From: Mitsuaria sp. 7
GTDB taxonomy: Bacteria; Pseudomonadota; Gammaproteobacteria; Burkholderiales; Burkholderiaceae_C
Assembly (NCBI RefSeq): GCF_001653795.1
Contig: NZ_CP011514.1
Coordinates: 2,870,279 to 2,934,278 of the forward strand
Length of the DNA: 64,000 nucleotides
Reading direction: 5' to 3'
Below, in pieces: positions 30,985 through 43,329 of this stretch. The position numbers and the translations under genes were made by a program. Numbering within the stretch: the first letter of the stretch is position 1; the number at the start of each line of letters is the position of its first letter. The notes below the pieces were generated by a model. It was not told the origin of the DNA. It saw nothing but the letters and a program-made list of their open reading frames with translations, and searched no databases.

Positions 30985-33162
30985 TCAGGAAAGAGAGGAC
31001 GGCGCGGCGCACAGCAGCAGCGAACGCGCCGGCGCGATGAGCGCATCGTCGCTCAATGGCATCGGGGTGAGTTCACCGCTGCTGTCGATCAGCAACCGCC
31101 AGGGCGGAGCGCCCTCGCCCCTGCCCTCGCCCGCCGCGGGCAAGGCGAAGCGCACGGCCTGCGCATCGGGATTGGCGAGCAGCAGCAGGCGCTCGCGGCC
31201 GTCGCCCAGCAGCGCGGCCACGGTGGATTGGCAGCCGTCGTTCCACTCGTGCTCGCGCATCTCATGGCCATCGGGATGGAACCATCGCAAGGTAGCGGCG
31301 CCCTGCGCAGGAGGAGGTTCGGGAACGCAGCCCGGCGCTGTAAACCACTGGGCATGACGCAGCAGCGGATGCGCGCGTCGCAGCCGCGTCAGTTCGGCGG
31401 TGAAGGCGATCAGCGCCTCGTCGGCCTGCGGCCAGTCGAGCCAGCCGATCTCGTTGTCCTGGCAGTACGCGTTGTTGTTGCCGCCCTGCCCGTTGCCGAA
31501 CTCGTCGCCCGAGTACAGCATCGGCGTGCCCTGCGACAGCAGCAGCGTCGCGAGCATCCCGCGGCGGGCGCGCTCGCGGGCCTCGCGGATGGCGGGGTCG
31601 TCGGTCGGCCCCTCGACGCCGAAGTTGCCGCAGAGCTCGCCGTCGCGGCCGTCGCGGTTGTCCTCGCCGTTGGCCTCGTTGTGCTTGCGGCTGTAGCTGA
31701 CGAGGTCGTTCAGCGTGTAGCCGTCGTGCACGGCCAGGAAGTTGACCGCCGCGAGCGGCGAGCGCTGCCGCCACTCGTCGCCCCGCCCTTGCGGATGGAA
31801 GACGTCGCTCGAGGCGGTGAAGCGCCGCGCGAACTCACCGCGGGTGACCGCCTGGCCGTCCGGACCGTGACCGAGCCAGAAGCCGCGCGCCGCATCGCGG
31901 AACTTGTCGTTCCACTCCATGAAGCGGCCCGGGAAGCGCCCGAGCTGATAGCCGTCCGGACCGGCGTCCCAGGGCTCGGCGATCAGGTGGACCTGCGAGA
32001 GCAGCGGGTCCTGCCGCAGCGCCGTGTAGAACGCCGCCTGCGGATCGTGTCCCGCGGCCGTGCGCCCGAGCACCGGCGCGAGGTCGAAGCGGAAGCCGTC
32101 GACGCCCATCTCGCCGACCCAGAAGCGCAGCGAGTCCAGCACCAGCTGCGCCACGCGCGGATGCTCGACGTTGACGGTGTTGCCGCAGGCGGTGAGGTTC
32201 TCCATCCGCGAGGGATCGTCGGCCTGCAGCCGGTAGTAGCTCTTCTGGTCGAGCCCGCGCAGCGAGAGCGTCGGGCCCCATTCGTTGCCTTCGGGGGTGT
32301 GGTTGTAGACGACGTCGAGCACCACTTCGAGCTCGGCCTCGTGCAGCGCCTGGACCATCGCGCGGAACTCGGCGACGACGGCGGTGGGGTCGTGGCGCAC
32401 CGCGGCGGAGGCCAGCCGCGGATCGGGCGCGAAGAAGCCCAGCGTGTTGTAGCCCCAGTAGTTGCGCAGGCCGGTGCCGAAGAGATGCGGCTCGTCGACG
32501 GCAAACTGCACCGGCAGCAGCGACAGCGTGGTCACGCCGAGCCGCTTGAAATGCGCGATCGCGGCCGGATGCGCGAGCGCGGCGTAGCTCCCGCGCAGCG
32601 CCTCCGGGATCTCCGGATGGCGCATCGAGAAGCCCTTCACGTGGACTTCGTAGAGCACGACGTCCTGCGGCGCATGACGCGGCGCACTCGCACGCGGGCT
32701 CGGGCCGGCGAGCGGCGCGGCGACACGCGCCTTCAGCGCGGTCGCGCCGTTGTCGCGCTCGTCCAGCGCGAAAGGGCCGTCGGCGTGACCGAAGGGATAA
32801 CCGTGGTCTTCGGGCAGGTTGCGGAACTCGCCGACGATCTCGCGCGCATACGGATCCAGCAGCAACTTGCCGGCATTGAAGCGATGGCCCTCGCGCGGCG
32901 CGTGCGGGCCGTACGCGCGCAGGCCATAGCGCTGACCTGCCTGCACGCCCGAGAGGAAGCCGGTCCACACGCCGTCGACCGGACCGTGCAGCGCATGGCG
33001 CGCCAGTTCTGTCGTGCCGGCTTCGTCGTAGAGGCACACCTCGACGCGCGACGCATGCGCGGAGAACACGGCGAAGTTGACTCCGCCGTCGCGGACGGTG
33101 GCGCCCAGCGGTTCATGGCGGCCAGGCGCCGGCGATGCGGACAGGACGGAAGGAGCGCTCAT
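30985..33162 (-). CDS. glgX: Glycogen debranching enzyme GlgX, 725 aa
   Basis: GlgX hydrolyses alpha-1,6 linkages of limit dextrin trimmed by glycogen phosphorylase. The N-terminal CBM48 domain (V-N-F-A-V-F-S-A-H-A-S-R-V-E-V-C-L-Y-D) covers residues 15-110; the GH13 barrel has V-V-L-Y-E-V-H-V-K-G-F, D-V-V-Y-N-H-T, G-F-R-F-D-L (nucleophile Asp), A-E-P-W-D-A-G (acid/base Glu) and N-F-L-A-V-H-D-G-Y-T-L-N-D. Length fits the GlgX/TreX group. It sits between glgB and malQ on the same strand, about 40-55 bp from each, supporting a glycogen breakdown operon. Confidence 0.95.
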   Translation of the reverse strand: MSAPSVLSASPAPGRHEPLGATVRDGGVNFAVFSAHASRVEVCLYDEAGTTELARHALHGPVDGVWTGFLSGVQAGQRYGLRAYGPHAPREGHRFNAGKLLLDPYAREIVGEFRNLPEDHGYPFGHADGPFALDERDNGATALKARVAAPLAGPSPRASAPRHAPQDVVLYEVHVKGFSMRHPEIPEALRGSYAALAHPAAIAHFKRLGVTTLSLLPVQFAVDEPHLFGTGLRNYWGYNTLGFFAPDPRLASAAVRHDPTAVVAEFRAMVQALHEAELEVVLDVVYNHTPEGNEWGPTLSLRGLDQKSYYRLQADDPSRMENLTACGNTVNVEHPRVAQLVLDSLRFWVGEMGVDGFRFDLAPVLGRTAAGHDPQAAFYTALRQDPLLSQVHLIAEPWDAGPDGYQLGRFPGRFMEWNDKFRDAARGFWLGHGPDGQAVTRGEFARRFTASSDVFHPQGRGDEWRQRSPLAAVNFLAVHDGYTLNDLVSYSRKHNEANGEDNRDGRDGELCGNFGVEGPTDDPAIREARERARRGMLATLLLSQGTPMLYSGDEFGNGQGGNNNAYCQDNEIGWLDWPQADEALIAFTAELTRLRRAHPLLRHAQWFTAPGCVPEPPPAQGAATLRWFHPDGHEMREHEWNDGCQSTVAALLGDGRERLLLLANPDAQAVRFALPAAGEGRGEGAPPWRLLIDSSGELTPMPLSDDALIAPARSLLLCAAPSSLS

Positions 33163-33202
33163 TCGAAACGTCGCGGGAAGAGGTGGAGAGGTCGTCGCCG
33201 GC

Positions 33203-35155
33203 TCAGGCCGGCACCAGGAAGATCGTCGCCAGCGGCGGCAGCGTCAAGGTGATGGTGGGGTCGTCGTCTGGCGCGGTGAACGGATGCGACGGATCCGTTG
33301 CGCCGACGGTGCCGTCGACGGCGGCATCGCTGCCGCCATAGATCGCCGCATCGGTGTTCAGCACCACGCGCCAGCGGCCGCCGTGCGGCAATGGCAGCCG
33401 GTAGTCGACGCGCGTGATCGGCGTGAAGTGGCTGACTGCGACGACGCCGGCCCGTTCCGCTCCCTCGCCGCCGCGCCGGACCCACGCAAAGACCGAATGC
33501 TGCAGATCGTCCTTGACCAACCACTCGAAGCCATCGCGCTCGCCGTCGAGGCGATGCAGCGCGGGCCAGTCGCGATAGAGCCGGTTGAGGTCCCCGATCA
33601 GCCGCTGCACGCCGGCATGGCGCGGATCGCCGAGCAGGTCCCAGGGCAACGCGCGTTCGAAGTTCCACTCGTCGCGCTGCGCGAACTCCTGGCCCATGAA
33701 CAGCAGCTTCTTGCCGGGGTGCGCCCACATGAAGCCGAAGTACGCACGCAGCTGTGCGAAGCGCTGCGCGTCGGCGTGGACGGCGGGATCGCCGCCCTCG
33801 CCCGGCATCTTGCACAGCAGCGATCCCTTCCCATGCACCACCTCGTCGTGAGACAGCGGCAGCTGGAAGTTCTCGCTGAACGCGTAGACCAGGCCGAAGC
33901 TCATCTTCTCGTGATGCCACGAGCGGTGGATGGGCTGCTCGCGCATGTAGTGCAGCGTGTCGTTCATCCAGCCCATGTTCCACTTGTAGTGGAAGCCCAG
34001 GCCGCCGACCGAGGTCGGCGCGGACACGAGCGGGAACGCGGTCGACTCCTCGGCGATCGTGATCACGCCGGGCGCCTCGCGGCCGAGCACCTCGTTGAGG
34101 CGCTTGAACAGCGCGATGGCCTCGAGGTTCTCCGTGCCGCCGTGGATGTTGGGGATCCACTCGCCCTGAGGGCGCGAGTAGTCGCGGTACAGCATCGACG
34201 CGACCGCGTCGACGCGCAGGCCGTCGACGCCGTAGCGCTCGGCCCAGAACAGCGCGGCGCCGCACAGGAACTGCTGCACCTGCGGCTTGCCGAAGTCGTA
34301 GATCAGCGTGTGCCAGTCGCGGTGCCAGCCCTCGCGCGGGTCGGCGTATTCGTAGAGCGGCGTGCCGTCGAACTTCGCCAGGCCGTGCGGGTCCTCGGGG
34401 AAATGCGCCGGGACGAAATCGAGCAGTACGCCGAGTCCGGCCGCATGGCAGGCGTCGACGAAGCGGTGCAGGCCGTCGGGTGCGCCCAGCCGCGCGGTCG
34501 GCGCATGCAGGCCCAGCGTCTGGTAGCCCCATGAGCCGTCGAAAGGGAACTCGGTGATCGGCATCAGCTCCACATGCGTGAAGCCGAGCCCGGCCACGTA
34601 CGGCGGGAGCTCGCGCGCAAGGAAGTCCCAATCAGGAAACGCGCCATTGCCGCCATCGCCTGCGCCCTCGCGGAGGTCGTCCCGACGCCACGACATCGCG
34701 TGGACCTCGTACACGCTCACCGGCGCGTCGCGACGATTGAGCGCGGCGCGCCCTGGCGGCAACGGATGCGCCGCGGGCAGTCCTTCGATGATGCTCGCGT
34801 TGTCCGGCCTCAGCTGCGCGCGGAACGCGTAGGGATCGGCCTTCAGCGGCAGCACGGTGCCGTCCGGCCCGGTGATCTCGTACTTGTAGAACTGGCCCTG
34901 CGATGCGGCCGGCACGAAGACTTCCCAGATGCCGGCGTCATGCTCATCGCGACGGCGCATCGGATGCGCGGCGCCCGACCAGCCGTTGAAGTCGCCGACG
35001 ACGGCGACGCGCGACGCCCGCGGCGCCCACACGGCGAAACGCACGCCGGACTCGCCCGCCACGACGACGGGATGCGCGCCCAGCCACAGCCAGGGACGCG
35101 GATGCCCGCCGCGCGCGAGCAGCGCGAGATCGGCGTCGGGCAGCAGCGTCGTCAT
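33203..35155 (-). CDS. glgB: 1,4-alpha-glucan branching enzyme, 650 aa
   Basis: GlgB makes alpha-1,6 branches in glycogen. Residues 30-130 are CBM48 ([20 protein letters not shown]). The GH13_9 barrel shows [41 protein letters not shown] (nucleophile), I-A-E-E-S-T (acid/base), and [10 protein letters not shown]. It lacks the extra N1 domain of the E. coli enzyme, as many GlgB proteins do. It is encoded between glgP and glgX. No glgC or glgA gene is present, so glycogen synthesis must start elsewhere in the genome. Confidence 0.95.
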   Translation of the reverse strand: MTTLLPDADLALLARGGHPRPWLWLGAHPVVVAGESGVRFAVWAPRASRVAVVGDFNGWSGAAHPMRRRDEHDAGIWEVFVPAASQGQFYKYEITGPDGTVLPLKADPYAFRAQLRPDNASIIEGLPAAHPLPPGRAALNRRDAPVSVYEVHAMSWRRDDLREGAGDGGNGAFPDWDFLARELPPYVAGLGFTHVELMPITEFPFDGSWGYQTLGLHAPTARLGAPDGLHRFVDACHAAGLGVLLDFVPAHFPEDPHGLAKFDGTPLYEYADPREGWHRDWHTLIYDFGKPQVQQFLCGAALFWAERYGVDGLRVDAVASMLYRDYSRPQGEWIPNIHGGTENLEAIALFKRLNEVLGREAPGVITIAEESTAFPLVSAPTSVGGLGFHYKWNMGWMNDTLHYMREQPIHRSWHHEKMSFGLVYAFSENFQLPLSHDEVVHGKGSLLCKMPGEGGDPAVHADAQRFAQLRAYFGFMWAHPGKKLLFMGQEFAQRDEWNFERALPWDLLGDPRHAGVQRLIGDLNRLYRDWPALHRLDGERDGFEWLVKDDLQHSVFAWVRRGGEGAERAGVVAVSHFTPITRVDYRLPLPHGGRWRVVLNTDAAIYGGSDAAVDGTVGATDPSHPFTAPDDDPTITLTLPPLATIFLVPA

Positions 35156-35191
35156 CGAAGGCGGCCTCTCGTTCGTGGTTCAGTCCAGGCC

Positions 35192-37693
<2,502 letters not shown>

Positions 37694-37726
37694 GGCGCCA
37701 AGTATCCATCAAGCCCTCAAAAATCC

Positions 37727-37741
37727 TGTAGTTTCACTACA
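37727..37741. promoter_or_regulatory. Palindrome in the glgP/malK divergent promoter region
   Basis: TGTAGT-TTC-ACTACA is a perfect inverted repeat 33 bp upstream of glgP. Two more short palindromes follow in the same 174-bp gap: CGGG-TTAT-CCCG (37743-37754) and CGTTGA-T-TCAACG (37770-37782). Their clustering between two divergent alpha-glucan operons suggests regulator sites; the regulator is not in the window. Confidence 0.5.
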
Positions 37742-37815
37742 TCGGGTTATCCCGAATTTGATTGCAAGTCGTTGATTCAACGAGATTCACTGCATTCAGA
37801 TCGGGTGTAGCCGCG

Positions 37816-37844
37816 TTGTGGATCGACGACCTGCCATGTATATT
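37816..37844 (+). promoter_or_regulatory. Possible sigma-70 promoter of malK
   Basis: TTGTGG, a 17-bp spacer and TATATT give a reasonable -35/-10 pair. Transcription would start near 37851, leaving a very short leader with AAGGAG just before the GTG start. Confidence 0.5.
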
Positions 37845-37867
37845 CTCTACAAACAAGGAGACATCCA

Positions 37868-38968
37868 GTGGCGGACGTGAAGCTGCAAGCCGTGGCCAAG
37901 GCCTATGGCGAGACCAAGATCCTGCATGGCATCGACCTGGAGATCCGGGACGGTGAATTCATGGTCTTCGTGGGCCCGTCGGGCTGCGGCAAGTCGACGC
38001 TGCTGCGCACGATCGCGGGGCTGGAAGACATCACCGGCGGCGAGCTGCGCATCGGCGGCCGGCTGGTCAACGACGTGCCGCCGGCCGAGCGCGGCATCGC
38101 GATGGTGTTCCAGAGCTATGCGCTCTACCCCCACATGAACCTGTACGACAACATGGCGTTCGGGTTGAAGCTGGCGAAGGTGCCCAAGGACGAGATCGAC
38201 CGCTCGGTGCGCTACGCCGCGCGCATCCTGCACATCGAGCATCTGCTGGAGCGCAAGCCCAAGGACCTGTCGGGCGGGCAGCGCCAGCGCGTGGCGATCG
38301 GCCGCGCGATCGTGCGCAAGCCCGAGGTCTTCCTCTTCGACGAGCCGCTGTCCAACCTGGACGCCGCGCTGCGCGTGCGCATGCGCTACGAGTTCGCGAA
38401 GCTGCACGAGGACCTCAAGACCACGATGGTCTACGTCACCCACGACCAGGTCGAGGCGATGACGCTGGCGGACCGCATCGTCGTGCTGAGCGCCGGCACG
38501 ATCGAACAGGTCGGCACGCCGCTGGAGCTGTACGAGCATCCGGACAACCTCTTCGTGGCCGGCTTCATCGGCAGCCCGAAGATGAACTTCATCGAGGCCG
38601 AGGTCGTGAGCGCCGGCGCTGATCACGCGACGCTGCGGCTGAGCGACGGCGCGACGATCCGCACGCGGGTCGATGCCTCGCGCGCCAAGGCCGGCGACAA
38701 GGTGACGCTGGGCGTGCGACCGGAGCACTTCGAGGTCGGCGGCGACGCCAACCTGATCGCCAGCACGGTGACCTTCGTCGAATCGCTGGGCGGCGTGACG
38801 CATGCGTACTGCGCCTACCCCGGCGTCGAGGACGCGCTGACCTGCGAATTCGACGGCAGGACGCGCGTGCGCGCCGGCGACACGCTGCAGCTGCATCTGC
38901 CGCCCGACCTCTGCTATCTCTTCGACGCCCAGGGCCTGGCATTCAAGCGGCTCGGAGCGGCGGCATGA
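37868..38968 (+). CDS. malK: Maltose/maltodextrin ABC transporter ATPase, 366 aa
   Basis: MalK is the cytoplasmic ATPase that powers maltodextrin import. Walker [10 protein letters not shown] (residues 37-45), Q-loop [10 protein letters not shown], signature [10 protein letters not shown], Walker [14 protein letters not shown] and switch H in V-T-H-D-Q are all present, and the C-terminal regulatory TOBE/OB domain spans residues 240-366. The start codon is GTG behind AAGGAG. It is first in malK-malE-malF-malG, and its stop overlaps the malE start (ATGA). Confidence 0.92.
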   Translation: MADVKLQAVAKAYGETKILHGIDLEIRDGEFMVFVGPSGCGKSTLLRTIAGLEDITGGELRIGGRLVNDVPPAERGIAMVFQSYALYPHMNLYDNMAFGLKLAKVPKDEIDRSVRYAARILHIEHLLERKPKDLSGGQRQRVAIGRAIVRKPEVFLFDEPLSNLDAALRVRMRYEFAKLHEDLKTTMVYVTHDQVEAMTLADRIVVLSAGTIEQVGTPLELYEHPDNLFVAGFIGSPKMNFIEAEVVSAGADHATLRLSDGATIRTRVDASRAKAGDKVTLGVRPEHFEVGGDANLIASTVTFVESLGGVTHAYCAYPGVEDALTCEFDGRTRVRAGDTLQLHLPPDLCYLFDAQGLAFKRLGAAA

Positions 38969-40155
38969 CGCGCAGCGCACTCGCCATCCTGGCGGCGATC
39001 GCGCTGCTGGTCGGCTGCGAGAAGGTCGCGGCGCAGGCGCAGCCCAAGCTGCTCGTCTGGATCAACGGCGACAAGGCCTACAACGGGCTGCAGAAGGTCG
39101 GCGACGCGTTCGAGCGCGAGTCCGGCGTGAAGGTCGTCGTCGAGCATCCGGTCGACGCGCCCGAGAAGTACACGCAGGCCGCCGGCGCCGGCAAGGGACC
39201 GGACGTCTTCTGCTGGCCGCACGACCGCGTCGGCGAATGGGCCAAGGCCGGACTGCTGACGCCGGTGCAGCCGCGCAAGGCGCTCTACGACGAGGTCGAG
39301 CCCGCCGCGTGGCAGGCCTTCCGCTACCAGGGCCGCCTCTGGGGCTACCCGATCGCGATCGAGACCACGGGCCTGATCTACAACAAGGCGCTGGTGAGCA
39401 AGCCGCCCGCGACCTGGGACGAGGTGATCGCCGTCGACAAGCAGCTGCGCCAGCGCGGCAAGCACGCGATCCTGTGGGACTACAACAAGAGCTTCTTCAC
39501 CTGGCCGATGTTCGCGGGCGCCGGGGGCGTGATCTTCGGACGTGACGCGCAGGGCGAGTTCGACGCGCGGCAGGTCGACGTCAACAACGACGGCGCGCTG
39601 GCCGCGGGCAAGCTGCTGGAGCGCCTGATCACCGACGGCGTGATGCCGCGCGGCGCGCGTTACTCCGAGATGGAATCGGGCTTTGCGCGCGGCGAGGTGG
39701 CGATGATGATCTCCGGCCCGTGGGCGTGGGAGAACGCGCGCAAGGCCGGCATCGACATCGGTGTCGCGGCGATCCCGGCGGTGGTGGCGGGCAAGCCGTC
39801 CAAGCCTTTCGTCGGGGTGCTGGGCTGCATGATCTCGGCACCCTCGAAGAACAAGGACCTCGCGCGCGAGTTCATCGAACGCCACCTGATGCGGCGCGCG
39901 TCGCTGCAGGTGCTCGACGCCGACGTGCCCATCGGCGTGCCGGCCAACAAGGCCTTCTACCTGCAGCTGTCGGTGAATCCGCTGATCCGCGCCAGCATGG
40001 AGAACGCCCGCGCCGGCGAGGCCATTCCCAACATCCCCGAGGTGGGACGTTTCTGGACCGCGATGGACGCGGCGCTGGAGGCGATCACCAACGGTCTGCA
40101 AAGCCCCAAGGACGCGCTGGACGGCGCGTCGGGCCGGATGCTGCTCAAGCAATGA
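38965..40155 (+). CDS. malE: Maltose/maltodextrin-binding protein, 396 aa
   Basis: This is the substrate-binding protein of the Mal importer. It follows the E. coli MalE pattern ([14 protein letters not shown] near residue 30, [33 protein letters not shown]) and has the same length. Its signal peptide ends L-L-V-G-C18, a lipobox, so it is probably a membrane-anchored lipoprotein rather than a free periplasmic protein. It overlaps malK at its start and malF at its end (ATGA both times), which points to tight co-translation. Confidence 0.92.
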   Translation: MTRSALAILAAIALLVGCEKVAAQAQPKLLVWINGDKAYNGLQKVGDAFERESGVKVVVEHPVDAPEKYTQAAGAGKGPDVFCWPHDRVGEWAKAGLLTPVQPRKALYDEVEPAAWQAFRYQGRLWGYPIAIETTGLIYNKALVSKPPATWDEVIAVDKQLRQRGKHAILWDYNKSFFTWPMFAGAGGVIFGRDAQGEFDARQVDVNNDGALAAGKLLERLITDGVMPRGARYSEMESGFARGEVAMMISGPWAWENARKAGIDIGVAAIPAVVAGKPSKPFVGVLGCMISAPSKNKDLAREFIERHLMRRASLQVLDADVPIGVPANKAFYLQLSVNPLIRASMENARAGEAIPNIPEVGRFWTAMDAALEAITNGLQSPKDALDGASGRMLLKQ

Positions 40156-41813
40156 ACGCCACGACCGCATCGACTTCGACGCTGGCCGCCACGCTGCCAG
40201 GGTCGCCGCTCTCCGAGGCCTACACGCGCCAGCCGCCCGGCGCGCTGGACCGGCTCGCCAAGGCGCTGTACTGGCCGACGATGGCCGTGGTCGCGCTGGC
40301 CGCGCTGTACCTCGTCTTCATGCTGTATGCGGCCGGGCTCACGAGCTGGGCGCTCGGCGTGCTGCTGCTCTTCGGCACCGGCTTCGCGGTCTACCTCTCG
40401 AAGGCCGGCTTCGCGTATCGCTACCTCTTCCCCGGCGTGGCCGGGATGCTGCTGTTCATCGCGTTCCCGCTCGCGTACACGACGCAGATCGGCTTCACGA
40501 ACTACTCGTCGGCCCACCTGCTGAGCCAGGAGCGCGTGCGCGAGTTCCTGCTCGACCAGCACGACACGGTGCTCGAAGACGTGCGCGACTACAGCGTGCA
40601 CGGCGTCGGCAACGACTTCCGCGTCGTGCTGCGTGATCCCGCGAACGGCAGCGCGCAGTTCGTGTCGCCGCCGCTGGCGCTGCGCCAGGGCGACAAGCCG
40701 CTCGACGTCGCGATGCAGCCGACCCGCCCGTCCGATGCGACGCTGGGCACGGCGCTGACGCTCAAGGAGCTGGTGGCCCATCGTCAGGCCCTCGCGCAAC
40801 TGCGCCTGCGGCTGCCGGGCGAAGGCGGCGGCACCGCGGCCACCGGCGGCGCGGGCGACGCCTCGCTGCACTACCTCGGCCTGCGCGAGTTCGGCCCGAT
40901 CCGGCCGCACTTCGAAGAGCAGCCCGACGGCGCGCTGAAGCGTGTCGCCGACGGCGTCCTCTTCCGTCCCGACGCAACCACCGGCTACTACGAAGGCCAG
41001 GGCGCGGCGGCGGGCACGCACCTCGCGCCGGGCTACAAGGTCATGGTCGGCGCGCAGAACTACAAGCGCATGCTGTTCGACGCGGAGTTCCGCGGCCCCT
41101 TCCTGTCGATCTTCGGCTGGACGGTAATGTTCTCGCTGCTGACGGTGCTCTTCGCGACCGCGATCGGCATGAGCCTGGCGGTGCTGCTGAACTGGGAGGA
41201 CCTGCGCTACCGCACGGCCTACCGCACGCTGCTGTTCCTGCCCTACGCGGTGCCGGGCTTCATCTCGATCCTCGTGTTCAAGGGCCTGTTCAACCAGAAC
41301 TTCGGCGAGATCAACGCGATCCTGGACGCGCTCTTCGGCGTGCGGCCCGCGTGGTTCGCGGACCCGTCGCTGGCGCGGACGATGCTGCTCATCGTCAACG
41401 TGTGGCTGGGCTATCCGTACATCCTGATCCTGTGCACGGGGCTGCTGAAAGCGATCCCCTCGGACCTGTACGAGGCCTCGGCGCTCGCGGGCGCGGGACC
41501 GCTGACCAACTTCTTCAAGATCACGGCGCCGCTGATCATCAAGCCGCTGTCGCCGCTGCTGGTCTCGGCCTTCGCGTTCAATTTCAACAACTTCGTGCTG
41601 ATCGCGCTGCTGACCGACGGGCGGCCGGACTACCTGTCCACCAAGATTCCGGCGGGGCAGACCGACATCCTGGTGAGCTACACGTACCGCATCGCCTTCC
41701 GTGACTCGGGCACCGACTTCGGCCTCGCGGCCGCGATCTCGACGCTGATCTTCGTGCTGGTGGCCGGCATGTCGCTGCTCAACCTGCGCCTGATGCGCAA
41801 CGCAGACAAATGA
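40152..41813 (+). CDS. malF: Maltose ABC transporter permease MalF, 553 aa
   Basis: MalF is one of two membrane subunits of the importer. Two or three N-terminal helices are followed by a long periplasmic loop (about residues 120-300), which is the P2 domain that docks MalE. The permease core then shows G-W-T-V-M-F-S, the loop [10 protein letters not shown] (EAA motif that contacts MalK), and the final helix pair. It is somewhat longer than E. coli MalF (514 aa), mostly in the P2 region, where [13 protein letters not shown] looks like an inserted linker. ATG overlaps the malE stop. Confidence 0.92.
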   Translation: MNATTASTSTLAATLPGSPLSEAYTRQPPGALDRLAKALYWPTMAVVALAALYLVFMLYAAGLTSWALGVLLLFGTGFAVYLSKAGFAYRYLFPGVAGMLLFIAFPLAYTTQIGFTNYSSAHLLSQERVREFLLDQHDTVLEDVRDYSVHGVGNDFRVVLRDPANGSAQFVSPPLALRQGDKPLDVAMQPTRPSDATLGTALTLKELVAHRQALAQLRLRLPGEGGGTAATGGAGDASLHYLGLREFGPIRPHFEEQPDGALKRVADGVLFRPDATTGYYEGQGAAAGTHLAPGYKVMVGAQNYKRMLFDAEFRGPFLSIFGWTVMFSLLTVLFATAIGMSLAVLLNWEDLRYRTAYRTLLFLPYAVPGFISILVFKGLFNQNFGEINAILDALFGVRPAWFADPSLARTMLLIVNVWLGYPYILILCTGLLKAIPSDLYEASALAGAGPLTNFFKITAPLIIKPLSPLLVSAFAFNFNNFVLIALLTDGRPDYLSTKIPAGQTDILVSYTYRIAFRDSGTDFGLAAAISTLIFVLVAGMSLLNLRLMRNADK

Positions 41814-41935
41814 TCCCCCCTACACGCTTCGCGTGCCCCCCAGGGGGCGAGCCGGGCGGCCCGGCAAAGCCGGTTCCTCCGGCTCCGCTGGGTCAAAGAG
41901 CAGAATACGCAACGCCTCTCAACGCAGACTTCACA
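41814..41935. repeat. Extragenic palindromic cluster inserted between malF and malG
   Basis: The 133-bp gap between malF and malG contains consecutive small hairpins: CACGC-TTC-GCGTG, GCCCCC-CA-GGGGGC, GCCGGG-CGG-CCCGGC and AGCCGG-TTCCT-CCGGCT. This type of chain (CCCCCTACACGCTTCGCGTG...) resembles dispersed repeats seen between genes in related genera; that comparison is from memory. It separates two genes that are normally adjacent and could lower malG expression. Confidence 0.6.
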
Positions 41936-41946
41936 GGACGGCTCAA

Positions 41947-42837
<891 letters not shown>

Positions 42838-42864
42838 AGACCGGCCCCGCCCTGGTCTTAGCCT

Positions 42865-43329
42865 TCAACGAAGTGCTGCGCTGACGACGGAGATGTCTTC
42901 CATCAACTCCTGAGCCGTCTCCGCATTGATCCGACCTCGGCGGACCCGGGCGACGAAGGTGTCGAGCAACCCAGGCCAACGCATCCAAGCGGCCCGCCAC
43001 ACATCCGGAGATGCTTGCCTACGCCGCTCCATCACCGACAGGAAGACGCCAAGCTCGACGCCGAGGTCCTCGTCGTCCGGCATGCCGTTCGCAAGATGGG
43101 CGAAGAAGCCATCGACGTAATACGCAAACACGGGCTCCGGAAAGTCGGCGAGATCGTCGATGCATCGCATCGAAAAGTTGCGCTCCAGGAGCGGCATGAT
43201 CTCGGCGATCGACTTCCCGAAGAACAGATCCATCGAGTAGTAGCGATCGGGGGGAAAGGCGCACAGCTCCGGATCGCCCCAGTCGTCTGCCGTGGGGGGA
43301 CCGGCAGGTCGGTCGCTCATGGGTTGCAT
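42865..43329 (-). CDS. Putative immunity protein of RHS locus 2, 154 aa
   Basis: This acidic protein of unknown family (D-D-W-G-D-P-E-L; M-P-D-D-E-D-L-G-V-E-L-G-V-F) has no signal peptide, so it is predicted cytoplasmic. It begins inside the end of RhsB of locus 2: an internal ATG at 43320 overlaps the RhsB stop as ATGA, and the ATG at 43329 has GGAG upstream; either could be used. A small gene tightly coupled to the 3' end of an RHS gene with a variable tail is the usual place for an immunity gene. That role is inferred from position only. Confidence 0.65.
   Translation of the reverse strand: MQPMSDRPAGPPTADDWGDPELCAFPPDRYYSMDLFFGKSIAEIMPLLERNFSMRCIDDLADFPEPVFAYYVDGFFAHLANGMPDDEDLGVELGVFLSVMERRRQASPDVWRAAWMRWPGLLDTFVARVRRGRINAETAQELMEDISVVSAALR

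Noticed and set aside
30930..31046. N-terminal extension of malQ
   Set aside because: It consists of a 12-bp repeat encoding N-T-D-P and overlaps the end of glgX; the family start is at 30929.
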